A DNA stretch of 64,000 nucleotides from Azolla caroliniana (taxonomy: Eukaryota > Polypodiophyta). The stretch lies in assembly GCA_043228905.1 (NCBI GenBank), contig JBHGNT010000010.1:10664001-10728000 (forward strand), given 5' to 3'. The notes beneath the pieces are model-generated. The model ran no database searches. It was given only the letters and a program-made list of their open reading frames with translations, and had not been told where the DNA came from. Below, piece by piece: positions 52,263 through 63,854 of the stretch; the first letter of the stretch is position 1, and each line of letters opens with the position of its first letter. The translations under genes were made by a program, and so were the position numbers.

Positions 52263-54340
52263 TTATTTCCACCCAAGCCTCTCGAAAAGAAGTGGGGGGT
52301 CAAAGGGTCTTGATGTGGGTTCCAATGTAGAGAGTGCCCTAGCCATGGCTTCTAGGCGGTGTAGCTCACGTTCCCTTATTTTCAATATTGCTTCTACATC
52401 ACGTTGAGTTGCTTTGAAACCCGATACCCGAGGACGTTTGGTTCTTCTCTGGTTTTCTGCCTCATCAATGGAAAGGCCGAGTGGTGCAAATGTGTCGGCA
52501 TTCGTTGTCTCCTCATGTTCCTGAAAAACTTCATTTGTTACATGTTCGTGATCATTAGCAACATTATTGTCAACATTTTGTAACTTATTCTCTCTGTGTT
52601 GTTTTAGCTCTAGAATGTATTTGCCTAATTTCTTTATATCTAGAGTATCTAATAGTTTGGGGAGGGTGGGAGATGAACCAAGTATGTCTTGGTATTTTGC
52701 CCTTATCTCGGCATAGGTTGGACACTTGCATGTAAAGTGGTACTAATCCTCTATCTCTATGTGACATAACCTACAAATCCTTTCCTCCCTAGGGACTCCA
52801 CTAGTACGGCCATTCTCAATCTCAAGTTGGTGAGATGATATTCTAAGTTGTCCAATGGCAACCCTTAGTGCATGTGGTAAGAATACATCTAGATATTTTG
52901 GCCACGTGATAAAACCTAACTCAGAGAAGTGCATGAAGTGTTTCTTATAGTACAACATTTTAGATGGGAGTGGCTCTAGTGGGGTGATCCATTTACATCA
53001 AGTGTAAATTTGCCATATTTCTTGGCGTATTACTTTATTGCGGTCCTCATGAGAGATTAAAGTGTTATCACTCGTGTGGTTGTACCTAAGGGGAGGTAGG
53101 TTATTAATGTCTAGACCATTCGCAAGAAGCCAACTCACCATCATGCCATACCATGAGCTAGTATAGCCGGACTCATACAATGATCGAGAGGCCTTAAAGG
53201 CTTGATGAGATATTCTATCATGTGGTTGGCTATGTATCCTGTGAATGAAGACTACAAGTTGAAAAAGTGCCTCTACTAACATTGGGGGTAACGTGAACTC
53301 AGCCCTAATAACGTCATGTGGTACAGTCGATTTGCTTCGGAGTTGGCGTGATAGCATCATCACCAATGGTCTCTCTAATTGCGTCCACATGAAAGATGGT
53401 AATCCTGGAGCCCAAACCGCTGATGCATACATGAGGGAGGGGGTCACTAATGAGTCAAAGAGCCACCCTTTAGTCCGTGGCTCTTGAAAGTGTGCTTGGT
53501 GGCATTGTCTCTCTAGGATGAGAGGGATGCATGTCCTCTCGTGAGTCTATCCTTCGTTGCCTGTGTCATCGAAAATTTACCTGAGCGGGCACTAAAAGTG
53601 ACTCCGAGATAGACGTATGATCCAACCACCTCGACTGGGCTATGGGAGATAGTTAGGTGACACTTAGCTCTAACTTGGGCCGATGTGTGGAAGATAAGGA
53701 CTTTCGTTTTCCCTAGATTCACTACCAATCCTCATTGTACACAAAAGTCATCTAAGGCATTAAGGTGCCTTTGTAGGTCGTGTTCGGATTCAGAGAGCAA
53801 AACTATGTCATCTGCATAGAGCAAGACATGAACCTGCGTATCCCCAAGGACCACTCCGGTGCCTCCCTCACGAGCAATAAAATCTGTGATCTCATCAATG
53901 TAGATCCCAAAAAGCATCGGTGATAGGGGCAACCTTGTTTTACACCAATAGTGCTAGTGAAACGATTAGATAGGCCACCTGGGCATCGGACTCACCCGGA
54001 CACTTGTTCATATAGTGCGTAGATGGCCCATACCATATCATCTGGTATCCTCAAGCTTTTAAGTCTATCAAAAAACCGCTCTTTAGGGACTGTGTCAAAG
54101 GCTTTGCGGAAGTCCACAAAACAACAATATAATTTCTTCTTGCGAGCCTTAGTTTGGTCAATTAGGCATCTAAGTGTGAAGATATGATCAATAGTGGAGA
54201 AGGCTCGTCTAAAGCCAGCTTGTTCAGGTGCACGAAGATTTAGGGTCTCCATATAGTCGCTAAGCTCTGCTTCCATTACTGCACCATATAACTTAGCAAG
54301 GGTATGGCCTATCATAATGGTCTTATATGTATTTGGGTCC
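52263..54340 (-). pseudogene. LINE element ORF2, 3' part (reverse transcriptase to C-terminus)
   Basis: On the minus strand: NTYKTIMIGHTLAKLYG, EQAGFRRAFSTIDHIF, YCCFVDFRKAFDTVP (about 54340-54000), PLSPMLFGIYIDE and LLYADDIVLLSE (catalytic Y-A-D-D, about 53830), VVNLGKTKVLIF, YVYLGVTFS, then a C-terminal region (SLMYASAVWAPG; RAEFTLPPM). A Cys/His motif R-I-C-R-L-C...Y-H-F-T-C-K-C lies near 52760. A hydrophilic tail of about 160 residues ends at TAA 52263-52265. In-frame stops (for example at 53729 and about 52740) and a frameshift near 53935 show it is dead. The 5' half is absent (truncated or replaced by C4). Confidence 0.85.
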
Positions 54341-54344
54341 GAGG

Positions 54345-54598
54345 AGAGAGAGAGAATAGAGCTATACAAAAAACAAGAAAAATTGTATTAACAAGAACAA
54401 GAATGAACCAATTGTTACAAGGAGAAGGAGAGAGGTGCTTATGTAGTCACCTTCTTTCTATATTCTCTTTTTACAACCACCACTTACTAAAGAGAGATGG
54501 AGACTTAATTGCACTAAATATGTTTCATAAAACCTTAAAGTTCTATGATACACTAGTTACTATACTAGGAGGTGGGAAGTTGAGTTTGATTCTCAACA
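54345..54598 (-). repeat. C4 3' LTR (left limit approximate)
   Basis: On the minus strand the polypurine tract GAAGGGGCG (54599-54607) is followed by TGTTGAGAATCAAACTC, a standard copia LTR start. The other end, at the LINE junction near 54345, is not clear. Confidence 0.6.
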
Positions 54599-54607
54599 CG
54601 CCCCTTC

Positions 54608-57001
54608 AAACACAACTTCAGTCATCGAATAGTTGGTTCGGAATTTAGACTAGTCCTCGGATTGACTTTGAGTCGGCTTCGGCTTCAGCTATGGATAATT
54701 GGCTCACTCGGTCTAGTCTTCGATCGACGTCATGTCGGTCAGTTTCTTACTCCCCCTCAAGCTCGGCTGGTCGGTAGTCAAGAGACCTAGATTCCTCGTG
54801 AACTACCGCAACTTGTCAATCCCTAGGGCCTTTGTGAAGATGTCAGCCGTTTGCAAGTTCGTGTTGATGTGTTGCAAGTCGACATCTCCGGATAGCTTCC
54901 CATGTTGCCATGGTTGCGCCCCTATATTCTACTTTTGTGCTCGACAATGCGATTTTCGGTTGCTTCTTACTACTCCACAATATGGCTCTATTGCTGAGGG
55001 AGAAGAAGAATCCTGATATTGATCGTTTGTCGGCTTTGTATCCTGCCCCGGTTAGCAATGGTGTACCCTTCGAGTCGAATCGGTGTGCCCGATCTGTAAA
55101 GGATACTGAAATCCATCATCGTACTCACATAGTGTAACACTCACTTAGCACAATCCATGTGAATGTTTCGTGGTGTCTGCATGAATTGGCTAAGGAGGTC
55201 GACCGGGTAGCTGAGATCAGGCCAAGTGATGGTGAGATGGATAAGGCTTCCGACTAGTTGATGATAGAAAGTCGGCTCACACTCTTCTGTGTTGGAATCG
55301 ACATCTAGTCGTAGATTTCGATCAAGAGGGGTAGCGACGGGCTTACACTCTATCATCCCAAACGTGTAAAGAAGATTGAGGATATAGTGTCATTGGGAGA
55401 TCATGATGCCATCAGGAATCTGAATTACTTCTATACCTAGAAAGTAATGTAGCTCCTTCAAATCTGTCATTTCGAATCGGCCGTAGTTGTTGTTGGGGTG
55501 GGGGGTGAAGCCTAGAATGGCTTCATCCCCCCTCCAAAGGGAGTTACGTTAGAGAGAAAGAAGGAGAGAGTGAAACAAGGATGACACCAAAATGAGGGGA
55601 GAAAAAGTTGTTCTTCTTTATGCCCCATGGGTGGGGTTTATATAGTACAAGAGGTAACCATTACAAATAAAGAACGAGACAAGTAGGGAGTTACATTACT
55701 TACCCACTAATGTGCATGTGTTCATACACATACACATACTCATCCTCACACACTCATTCATATTATACATACACATCAACCACATCATTACACATACCCT
55801 TATGCCTCCCCGTATATTCTTACGGGTAACAGTAGCTTCTTGGTATGTTTGATATCCCCGATGTGCCCTCCTCCAATGACCAAGTCGTCCACATAAATTA
55901 TGATGAATAACTGTCCTCTAGAGTCGTTTCGGATGAACAGAGAATTGTCCGACTTGGACATTTTGAAGCCGATTTGGTGAAGATATTGGGTTATCTTCGA
56001 ATACCATGCTCTCAGTGCTTGCTTGAGACCGTAGAGAGGTTTTTTGAGTCGGCAAACAACAGTCGGATGCATACTCGACGTGAATCCGAGTGGTTGTACC
56101 CTGTACACCTCCTCTTCTAACTTGCCTTGGAGAAAGGCATTCTTCACATCCATTTGGTGGAGGTCCCACCCCTTTGCTGCTACAAGCGTGGTCACGGTTC
56201 AAATGGTAGTTGTCTTTGCCACCGATGAAAAGGTCTCTTCATAGTCAATCTCATGTGTTTGTGCATACCCTTTTGCCACAAGCTGGGTTGGGCCTTATAC
56301 TGATTGATGGTGTTGTTGGCATTGTGCTTCACCTTGAATATCCACTAACATTTGATTGCCTTTTGGTGGGGTGAAGAGGGAATGAGATCCCATGTCTCAT
56401 TTTTGGAGAGTGCTTGCAACTCCTCATTCATCGCTTCGACCCATCGCGGCTTTGGAAAATGTTTCTAGCTCTCGGACTGTCGCCACATGCATCTTGAATG
56501 CATAATGATATGCCATGTAGTCATTATAGCCAAATTGGCTGACTACGTTCTTTTCTCGGGTGGAGCGATGTGGTCCCCCTAGTGCCCTCATGCTAGGCAC
56601 ATCCAATCCACCATACTCATTGTCGGGTGAATGATCCGATTCGTTTTCATCCGAGTCTTTGTACTCAGGCATTTTGGCCTTTCCTTTGTTCGATTTTGGA
56701 CTTGTTGCGACGTTTTGTGGTCGCTTGGAGGCACCTATGGTTTACTCAAACTGGTTGAGATTGGACTTTCCTCTATTGTAAGCTTTGTCGATCATCCTCC
56801 TCCGAGTCGATTATATCGAAATCAGTTTTGATTTGATCGGACGGACTTGATTCGGCTATGTACCAGGATGTCGATTCTTACTCACTCGTACCTTCTTGGT
56901 AGAGGGGTTAAGCACTTATACCCCATTTTTCGAGCGAGTACCCCACGAGGATACATTTCTCCGACTTGGGATCTAGCTTTTGCCACTTTTCGTCGGGAAC
57001 G
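54608..57001 (-). pseudogene. Copia C4: decayed RT-RNase H with a solo LTR inside
   Basis: Minus-strand pieces: integrase end (VPDEKWQKLDPKSEKCILVGYS, about 57000-56910), linker (GPHRSTREKNV), RT ([35 protein letters not shown], 56195-55860), then, beyond the solo LTR at 55488-55831, FEMTDLKELHYFLGIE and the RNase H part (LSSTKVEYRGA, about 54930). Many stops. The 5' half is missing where C5 begins at 57002. A second purine tract GAGGGGGAG lies at about 54753-54761. Confidence 0.85.
55488..55831 (+). repeat. Solo LTR (344 bp) in C4
   Basis: TGTTGTTGGGG ... GGGTAACA ends, flanked by GTAG on both sides (55483-55486 and 55832-55835; the fifth base differs). It has a TATA-like TTTATATAG near 55637. 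It splits the RT frame of C4 between KKLL and the FEMTDL segment. No internal region or second LTR, so it is the product of LTR-LTR recombination. Confidence 0.7.
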
Positions 57002-57303
57002 TGTTGTTTATGATGTTCGGGTGTGTATGCGGAAGTATGTAGAAACATGTCTGTTATGGCTAAGCAAACAACAAGTAAAGTATGGCAGGAGAATAAACAT
57101 AAGAATAGACACAATTTTGGGCTTTAATGGAAGCTTTCGTTATTTCATTGTTCTTTATCTCTCTCTCCCTGAGACTCAAGATACAAGAATGATCAAGAGA
57201 CTGTTTTACAACGTTAGGTTACTGCTTATATATTACGCCCTAACTCTTTAGAAGGGTTCACACTAGGATACAAAGTGGAAGGAGTCAGCCTTTTATGCCA
57301 ACA
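57002..57303 (-). repeat. C5 3' LTR
   Basis: TGTTGTTTATGATG ... ATGCCAACA. Next to it, 57304-57315 reads AGGGGCAAG... on the minus strand, a weak polypurine tract. Confidence 0.85.
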
Positions 57304-57589
57304 AACTTGCCCCTAAAAGGACTACTCTTTCCTACATGTACAAGTGATTGGGGTTATCTTCCCCGTAAAGCTAGATTACAAAATTAATCCAAAATTATAT
57401 TACAAGACAATCGACATGTAGTCGATTTGGCAAAACTGAAGTCAATGTCTAGCCTGATTCGGTTGGTTCAAATCAGTCGAATCGACTTGCTCGAATTGTT
57501 CTTCATTCGAATTTGTCTAATTGTCGTAATCGACTTGTGTCAGGCTTGCTTGTTTAAGCTCTTGTGCTCCTCGCTCGGCTTTTTTCTGC

Positions 57590-60500
57590 TTGGTTGCTTG
57601 TCACAGTCCCATCTTTGTCCTCAGTGGTCCAAAGCATTGATCTGGGGGTGGTTTCGTATGGCAATCAACGATGTTCACCCCGATGTTGATCTTCCTAACT
57701 TTGAGCTTCTTCTCGGTTACTAGCTCTCGAATATGATGGTACTACACCTCGATATGCTTTGTCTTTGCATGATAGACAAGATTATTGATGAGGTTTATTG
57801 CGCTTTGTGAGTCGTACGTAGTAGATGGTCAGCGTTGGTTGATCAGTTTGGCTCATATACCTCTTCCTTTGCTACTTCTAATGCTGCTATGTACTCGGCC
57901 TCTGTGGCCGACAGAGCCGTGCACTCTTGGAGGTTTGACCTCCATGATATAACGTTGTCACCATAGGTGAAGGTGTAACCTGATGTCGACATCCGATTGT
58001 TCGAGTTCTCGGCATAGTCGGAGTCGGTATGGCCTTCAACTTCGGTTGATTTTGCCGATCCGAAAGTTAGTTGTGCATCTTCGGTCCCTCTTAGGTACCT
58101 AAAGATGTGCTTGACAACCTCCCAATGCTTCTGTCCTGGGTTTGACATGTAGCGGTTGACGATCTCTAAGGCATAGGCTAGGTCGGATCGGGTAGCCACC
58201 ATCGTGTACATGATACTTCCTACGGCCGATGCATAGGGTATCTTTCCATTAAGCTCTTTCTCCTCGTTCGTCGAAGGAGAGTCTTTGTCCAATAGTCAGA
58301 TCGACGTCAGAAGTGGTTTTGGTGCCGGTTTCGCGTTCTCCATGTTGAAGCACCTCAACACCTTTTGTATGTAGTCGGATTGGGAGAGTTGAAGAGTTTT
58401 TGTTGTCCGATTTCTCTCTATCCTCATGCCCAATATGTGTTGGGCTTGTTCGAGTTCCTTCATTGCAATTTTTTTGTGAAGGCTCCACTTTAGCTTTCCG
58501 ATATTGGCTTGATTGCTTCCTACAATCAGCATGTCTTCGACATAAAGGAGTAGATAGATCCGGGACTCGTCGGCCAGTTACCGAATATACATACATGGGT
58601 CGAAATCGGATTGGCGGTAGCTGAGTTTTCGGATGTAGGAGTGAACTTTTGGTACCACATCCTTGGTGCTTGTTTTAAGCCGTAAAGGCTTTTCTTCAAT
58701 CAACATATGAGGTGACCTTCCTCCCTTGTCGCCGTGAAGCGTGCCGGTTGAGACATGTAAATGGCTTCTTCTAGATTTCTGTGTAGGAACGTCGTCTTTA
58801 CGTCCATCTGCTCGAGCTCTAGGTCTTTTGTCGCCACGACCCCTAATAGGAGCCAAAGGGTGGTCAGCTTGACTACTGGTGAGAATATCTCGTTGTAGTC
58901 GACCCCATGCTCCTATTTGAACTCCTTCGTGATGAGTCGAGCTTTGTATTTGGGCTTTTCCAAATCAGATACATATTTGTAGGGTAGCAACTTCCTTCCA
59001 ACTGGTAGTTTGACCAACTCCCATGTCCGATTATGATGAATCGAGTCCATCTCCAATTGCATGGTTTGTAGCCATGTGTCGACATCCGATGTGGCTATGG
59101 CTTCTTCATATGTGCTTGGTTTGCCTGCATTAGTGTAGTTGACGTAGTCGAGGCCCGGTTGATAGAACTCTGTTTGTGTTCGAACTCGTCCGGATCTCCT
59201 GATTGCCGATCTTGTCGGTTCAACTGCTTCAGTTGGTTCAGTTGGCCGATTGGAATTACTTAGACCGTCTTCAGGAGTCCTTCGGGATGATGCGCCCCTT
59301 TGATAGGATTTCGACATCTTCAAATCATCCTCCCTGTTTTCGGGATTGTTTGACATGGAGGTAGGGGACTTAGTCGACTCGGGTCTGTTTGTCTTTTTGG
59401 CCTTGGGTGTTTCGGTCGGGTCAACTCTGTCTCTTTCAACTCTATCGTTTTTGACTCGCACCTTGTCGATATTGCCTTTTTCGGCTCTTGTTGATTCAGC
59501 TTTGTCTTCAAGTTCGACTAGTGGACCTCCTACCGATCCGGAGTTGGCAGGTGTGTTGCCGGCTTGGTCGAGTTCGACTGTTTGTCGAAGCTTTGATTCG
59601 GCTTGGTGGGTCGGTCTTTCTACAATATCTCTGTCAATTTCGAAAGAGACCTTTTTGCCCACTATTTTCTGCAGGTTCCACTCAAAGAGGATAGAGTCTT
59701 CATTGAAGACCACATCACTGCCCCAGATCAATTTCCAGTTCTCTAGGTCCCATCGGCTGTAGCCAAATTCCCCATCGGTTCCATAATCGAGAAATATGCA
59801 TTTTGTTGCATGGGGTGCCAACTTGGTCCTTTTCTCCCTGGGGATGAATGCGTAGGCTTCGCATACGAATATACGGAGCCTATCATAGGTCGATTGTTTG
59901 CTTGACGATAGTACCTGTGGCACTTCGAGCCTGATTACTTTCGACGATGATAGGTTGATCAGATATACTCCTGTCTACAATGCTTCGACCTAGAACTCCA
60001 GCTTTAGTCCGGCTTGATGGAGCATTGCCGTCACCCTCTCTTGGATCATTCTGTTGATCCGTTCGTCCACTCCATTTTGCATGGGTGTGTATGGAATAGT
60101 CTTTTGATGTCGGATCCCTTTGTCAGACAAGTACTATTTGAAGGCTCAGGAGGTATATTCGCTTCGGTTGTCGGATCAAAGTGTCTTCACTCTGTGTCCT
60201 AACCGATTCTCCACTTCGACTAACCATCGGGTGAAGATCTGTCGCGCTTCATTTTTGGACCTAATCGAATAGGCCCAGAACTTCCGTGTACAATCATCGA
60301 TGAACGTGATGAAGTACTAGTAGCCACTTAGTGATTGCTTGGGCATAAACCCACATATATTTGTGTGCATGAGCTCTAGGGGCTGTCTTACCGTCTCATA
60401 ATGGAGAGAGTGCGAACTTCGGGTCTGTTTCCCATACCGACAATGGTTGCAGAAGTTCATCTTTGCTTGGAGTTTTGGAATGTAGTCGACCGCCATTAGC

Positions 60501-61879
60501 CAATTGAGTCTAGCTTGAGACATATGGACGAGTCGGACATGCCATAAGTTTGGGTCGGCCTTTTTGGCTACATTCACAACCCCTTCTAGATTGATTGCCA
60601 TCATTGGATACAAGTTGTTGTACTTCTGCCCTATTCCAATTTTCAGGTTTCCACGACTGATCATCCATGCTGACTCGCTCAGAGTGGTTTTGTACCTGTC
60701 TTTGGCTAACAAGCCGATGGAGATCAGACTCCTTTTCAGTGTGGGTACACGTGGAACTTGGTATAGGACTATCGTGTTACCATTTGACAGTTGAATTGGT
60801 ACTTCGTCAATTCTTGCGATTCTACACTCTTGCCCATTGCCTAGTCAGATAGTGTCACTGGCGCCAGCCGAATAGTTCGAAAACCATTCAATGTTTGGGG
60901 TTACGTGAAATGCGGCGCCGGAGTCCAGCAACCACGTATGTGCATCTTGTGCATTGTAGAGGACTTCTCCGATCATCGAGTCCTCTAAGGAAAGGATTTC
61001 TTCGGACCATGTGTCGGCAACATTGACTCGGTTGCCGACTGGAGAGTGGTTCGAGCTAGATCGTCCTTGATTCCGCTCGGATCACCAACCACTCTCTTTC
61101 CTCATGATTGACCAACAATCGAAAACAATGTGACCTTCTTTTCTGTAGTGGGCACTAAAATCGTCTGGTCTACTAGTTCTCGACTTCGACTGTTGTTGGT
61201 CTCCCCTCGTTTTCAATTGACTATGGTGTCGATCGGTTCTGTTGGCTTGTTCTTTCGATCGACTCAGTCGAGTGGTGGGCTTCTGCCGATTTGTCGATGG
61301 TGAATCCCATCAATTTTCACCGAATATCCTCAATGAGAACTTGACTGATCGTCTCATCTAGATTTAGGATCGGATGGCTGTTGGCAAATGTCATGTAGAA
61401 TACCTCCCAACTCTCCGGCAAGCTCGATAGGAGGGCAAGGGCTTTAACTTCTTATTCGAAGTTAATCCCTTGGGAGGAGAGCTCAAACAACACCCGGCTA
61501 AAGGTGTTGATGCGGGAGGTTGCAGAATCCGACTCTCTCATCTTTATATTGAATAACTATCGAATCAATATGAGTTTCGATGAGGAGGACTTCTTTTGGT
61601 ATGTACATTGCTTGCAACTTCTCCCATAATGAGAAAGTTGTTATCTCTTTGGCCATGCTGAAACAAACATTCTTGGCCAGATGCATTCGGATGGTGGAGT
61701 GGACGATTTCGTCTAGTGATCTCCACTCTTCGGCTAACATCGTAGCGGGTTTCTCGCTATGTCAAATAGCTTCGACTTGTCTTCTGATGATCAGCACATC
61801 CTGCATCATCTCCTTCCAAGAAGAAATTTTTGCCATCGAACTTTTGGATTACAACTCTTGTTCCGGATGTTGAAGCCAT
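57590..61879 (-). pseudogene. C5 gag-pol, broken
   Basis: Gag starts at MASTSGTRVVIQKFDGKNF (ATG 61877-61879) and continues in pieces (LDEIVHSTIRMHLAKNVCF). Further minus-strand blocks: integrase zinc domain (LWHVRLVHMSQARLNWL; NHCRYGKQ, about 60560-60430), integrase C-term (PHATKCIFLDYG, about 59800), a long Glu/Thr/Pro linker (59750-59200), RT (GWQ/YVSDLEKPKYKARLI, about 58960; LIVGSNQANI region of YVED/DD at about 58530), RNase H (TSGYTFTYGDNVISWRS; ATEAEYIAALE, about 57900), ending near RTKMGL at about 57600. There are many stops and frameshifts. Confidence 0.85.
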
Positions 61880-61965
61880 ATTCCCTTTTTGAAAGTGAGA
61901 TTTTACTAACCTTGTCTTCTTTTTCAACTGTCTATGCTTCTTTTGGTGCCGCCAAACCACAAGAC

Positions 61966-61977
61966 GCTCTAATACCA
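61966..61977 (-). other. C5 primer-binding site (one mismatch)
   Basis: Minus-strand TGGTATTAGAGC, one base from the initiator-Met primer site of C1 and C2. Confidence 0.85.
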
Positions 61978-61979
61978 CT

Positions 61980-62119
61980 TGTTTTTTATGATGTCGGTGT
62001 GTATGCGGAAGTATGTAGAGACCTGTCTGTTATGTGCTTAGCAAATAACAAGTAAAGTATGAATAGACATAAGCATACACACAATTTTGGGCTTTAATGG
62101 AAGCTTTCGTTATTTCTCT

Positions 62120-62159
<40 letters not shown>

Positions 62160-62290
62160 AGACTCAAGATACAAGAATGATGAAGAGACCATTTTACAAC
62201 ATTAGGTTATTGATTATATATTAAGCCCTAACTCTTTAGATGGGTTCACACTGGATACAACGTGGAAGAAGTCAGCCTTTTATGCCAACA
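61980..62290 (-). repeat. C5 5' LTR
   Basis: Pairs with 57002-57303. It contains a (CT)n run at about 62125-62158 that is shorter in the partner. Confidence 0.85.
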
Positions 62291-62572
62291 AAATGTGTGT
62301 TGGGTGTGTGTGGAAGAGTGAGAGACATAGAAAAAGCACAAATGCAACACTCACACAGAGAAGACAATGGCTGGAATAGTTGTCTCTATTGATGAATAAT
62401 ACTAAACTAAAGTAAGAGCTAAAATATATCCCTAAGTACTAAGTACCACCACATATGAGTGAATCACGTATGTGGTAACATGGGGAAAAAACCTCTAGCC
62501 AACACTAGAGGAAAAAGTGCCCATGTATAGGGAGAAGGTTCACATCAAAACTACTAACACATAAGTGTAACA
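62291..62572 (-). repeat. C6 3' LTR (left limit approximate)
   Basis: Read on the minus strand, GCTCCAGGGGGGTT (polypurine tract, about 62575-62588) is followed by TGTTACACTTATGTG at 62572. The other end is near 62294-62298 (TGTGTGTTGGG), next to C5. Confidence 0.6.
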
Positions 62573-62588
62573 AACCCCCCTGGAGCGA

Positions 62589-62750
62589 ATGATGTGAACA
62601 CATATAGAGAATGACAAATCAGCTGCCACAATGCAATAAGCCTAAAGCTTCAAACTTTTCTCGTGGAAGAGCTTTGGTGAATATGTCTGCCACATTATCT
62701 TGTGTAGGCACATATACCAAATCAATATCTCCTACATGAATATGCTCGCT
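62589..62750 (-). pseudogene. C6 RNase H tail
   Basis: Minus-strand translation HVGDIDLVYVPTQDNVADIFTKALPREKFEAL, the usual end of copia RNase H. The rest of the element is not found to the right. Confidence 0.8.
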
Positions 62751-62757
62751 CACATGT

Positions 62758-62832
62758 TATTATGTCAAGATTTGAACTCTTGACCTCTTGACATATATAG
62801 TCAAGTGTTGTATTCTAACCAACACATCTAAA
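62758..62832 (-). repeat. tRNA-like (possible SINE) segment
   Basis: On the minus strand GTTGGTTAGAATACAACAC is followed by AAGAGTTCAAATCTT, in A-box/B-box order, similar to the segments in the G4 LTR. Confidence 0.45.
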
Positions 62833-62839
62833 TATATGG

Positions 62840-63414
62840 TCATGTTATGTATATCTTAGTAGATTATTAGTAGATTATCTATGTCAAGTTTTAGGAATTT
62901 TAAGAAAGTTCTAGAGGGTTCTAGAATATTTTCCCGAATATTCTCTAAAATATTCTAATGCATGTACTTCGACTCACAGTATAAATACTTGTAACCTCCT
63001 TGGTCCTTTTCAAGGGATTTAACACCAGTCATTAACACATCAATCTAGTATTCTTGTTTAGCCCCATCTTCTCTCCTTGATGTACATCTTTGTCTTTATG
63101 TTCTTTGTATTGTTCCTAGCGTCTTAAGTTCCTCATCTCATCGCTCCCAACTTCCCTATTTTCTAGCCTCATCATGTCGAGTTCCATGTTTGTAACCTTC
63201 TCTCGATCGTAGCCTTGTCATCTGTGCTTTGTCATAGTCTGGCGTTGGTGTGTTTGTGATAGTTTGAATCCCTTCCAACTAGAAGCATTACCTGTCGTCG
63301 TCATTGCTCATGCTTCTAGAGTTACCATCTTCACCGTCATTGGTTCTAGAGTTACCAATCATCAACATCCCTTCGTTTTCTATCTTCCAATCTCCATCTC
63401 TTAGTTTCTTTTCA
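62840..63414. other. AT-rich, possible LTR relic then C/T-rich sequence
   Basis: TATA-like AGTATAAATACTTGTAACC near 62980, preceded by TTCTAGA-rich sequence, could be an old LTR promoter. No partner seen. Then pyrimidine-rich up to the charged frame. Confidence 0.35.
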
Positions 63415-63828
63415 TAATCGTCTTTGTCTTTTCTCTCCTAGTTTCTTCTCATCATTATCTCTATCTCTGCACTTCTTATCATCTTCCACATCCCTATCTC
63501 CTAGTTTCTTCTCATCATCATATCTATCTTTGCACTTCTTATCATCTTCCACATCCCTAGCTTTGCATTTTTTGTCATTGTCATCCTTCTCCTTGTGTTT
63601 CCTACCGTTTTCATCTCTATCTATGTGTTTCTTATTATCTTCGTCACTTTCTCTGCGTTTCCTATCACCTTCATCGTTGTTCTTGTGTTTTCTATCATCC
63701 TTTGTATATGTGTCTTTGTGTTTCTTCAGAACCTCAGCATCTCGATCTCTATGTTTCTTATCCTCTTCATCTCTTTCTCCGCTTCCATCACTATCATAGT
63801 CAAAGTCATAGCTTCCAAATTCGCTTTG
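63415..63828 (-). other. Charged open frame (138 codons, Asp/Lys/Arg repeats)
   Basis: The minus strand is open between stops at 63829-63831 and 63412-63414 with no ATG. The product is built of degenerate repeats such as DDKKCKDR, EEDKKHRDRD and DEKKLGDRD, resembling RD/KD-rich tails of splicing-related or other nuclear proteins. The lack of a start codon suggests an exon fragment or a chance product of the purine/pyrimidine-biased repeat. Confidence 0.35.
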
Positions 63829-63854
63829 TCAACGTCATTGCCTTCATCTCTTCA

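Larger units (their letters stand above)
57002..62290 (-). mobile_element. Copia element C5, decayed
   Basis: LTRs at 57002-57303 (302 bp) and 61980-62290 (311 bp, longer by a CT repeat), with TGTT...AACA ends. The primer site and purine tract are in place. No matching target duplication is seen (GAACG before, AAATG after), and the two flanks belong to different elements (C4 and C6). Confidence 0.88.
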
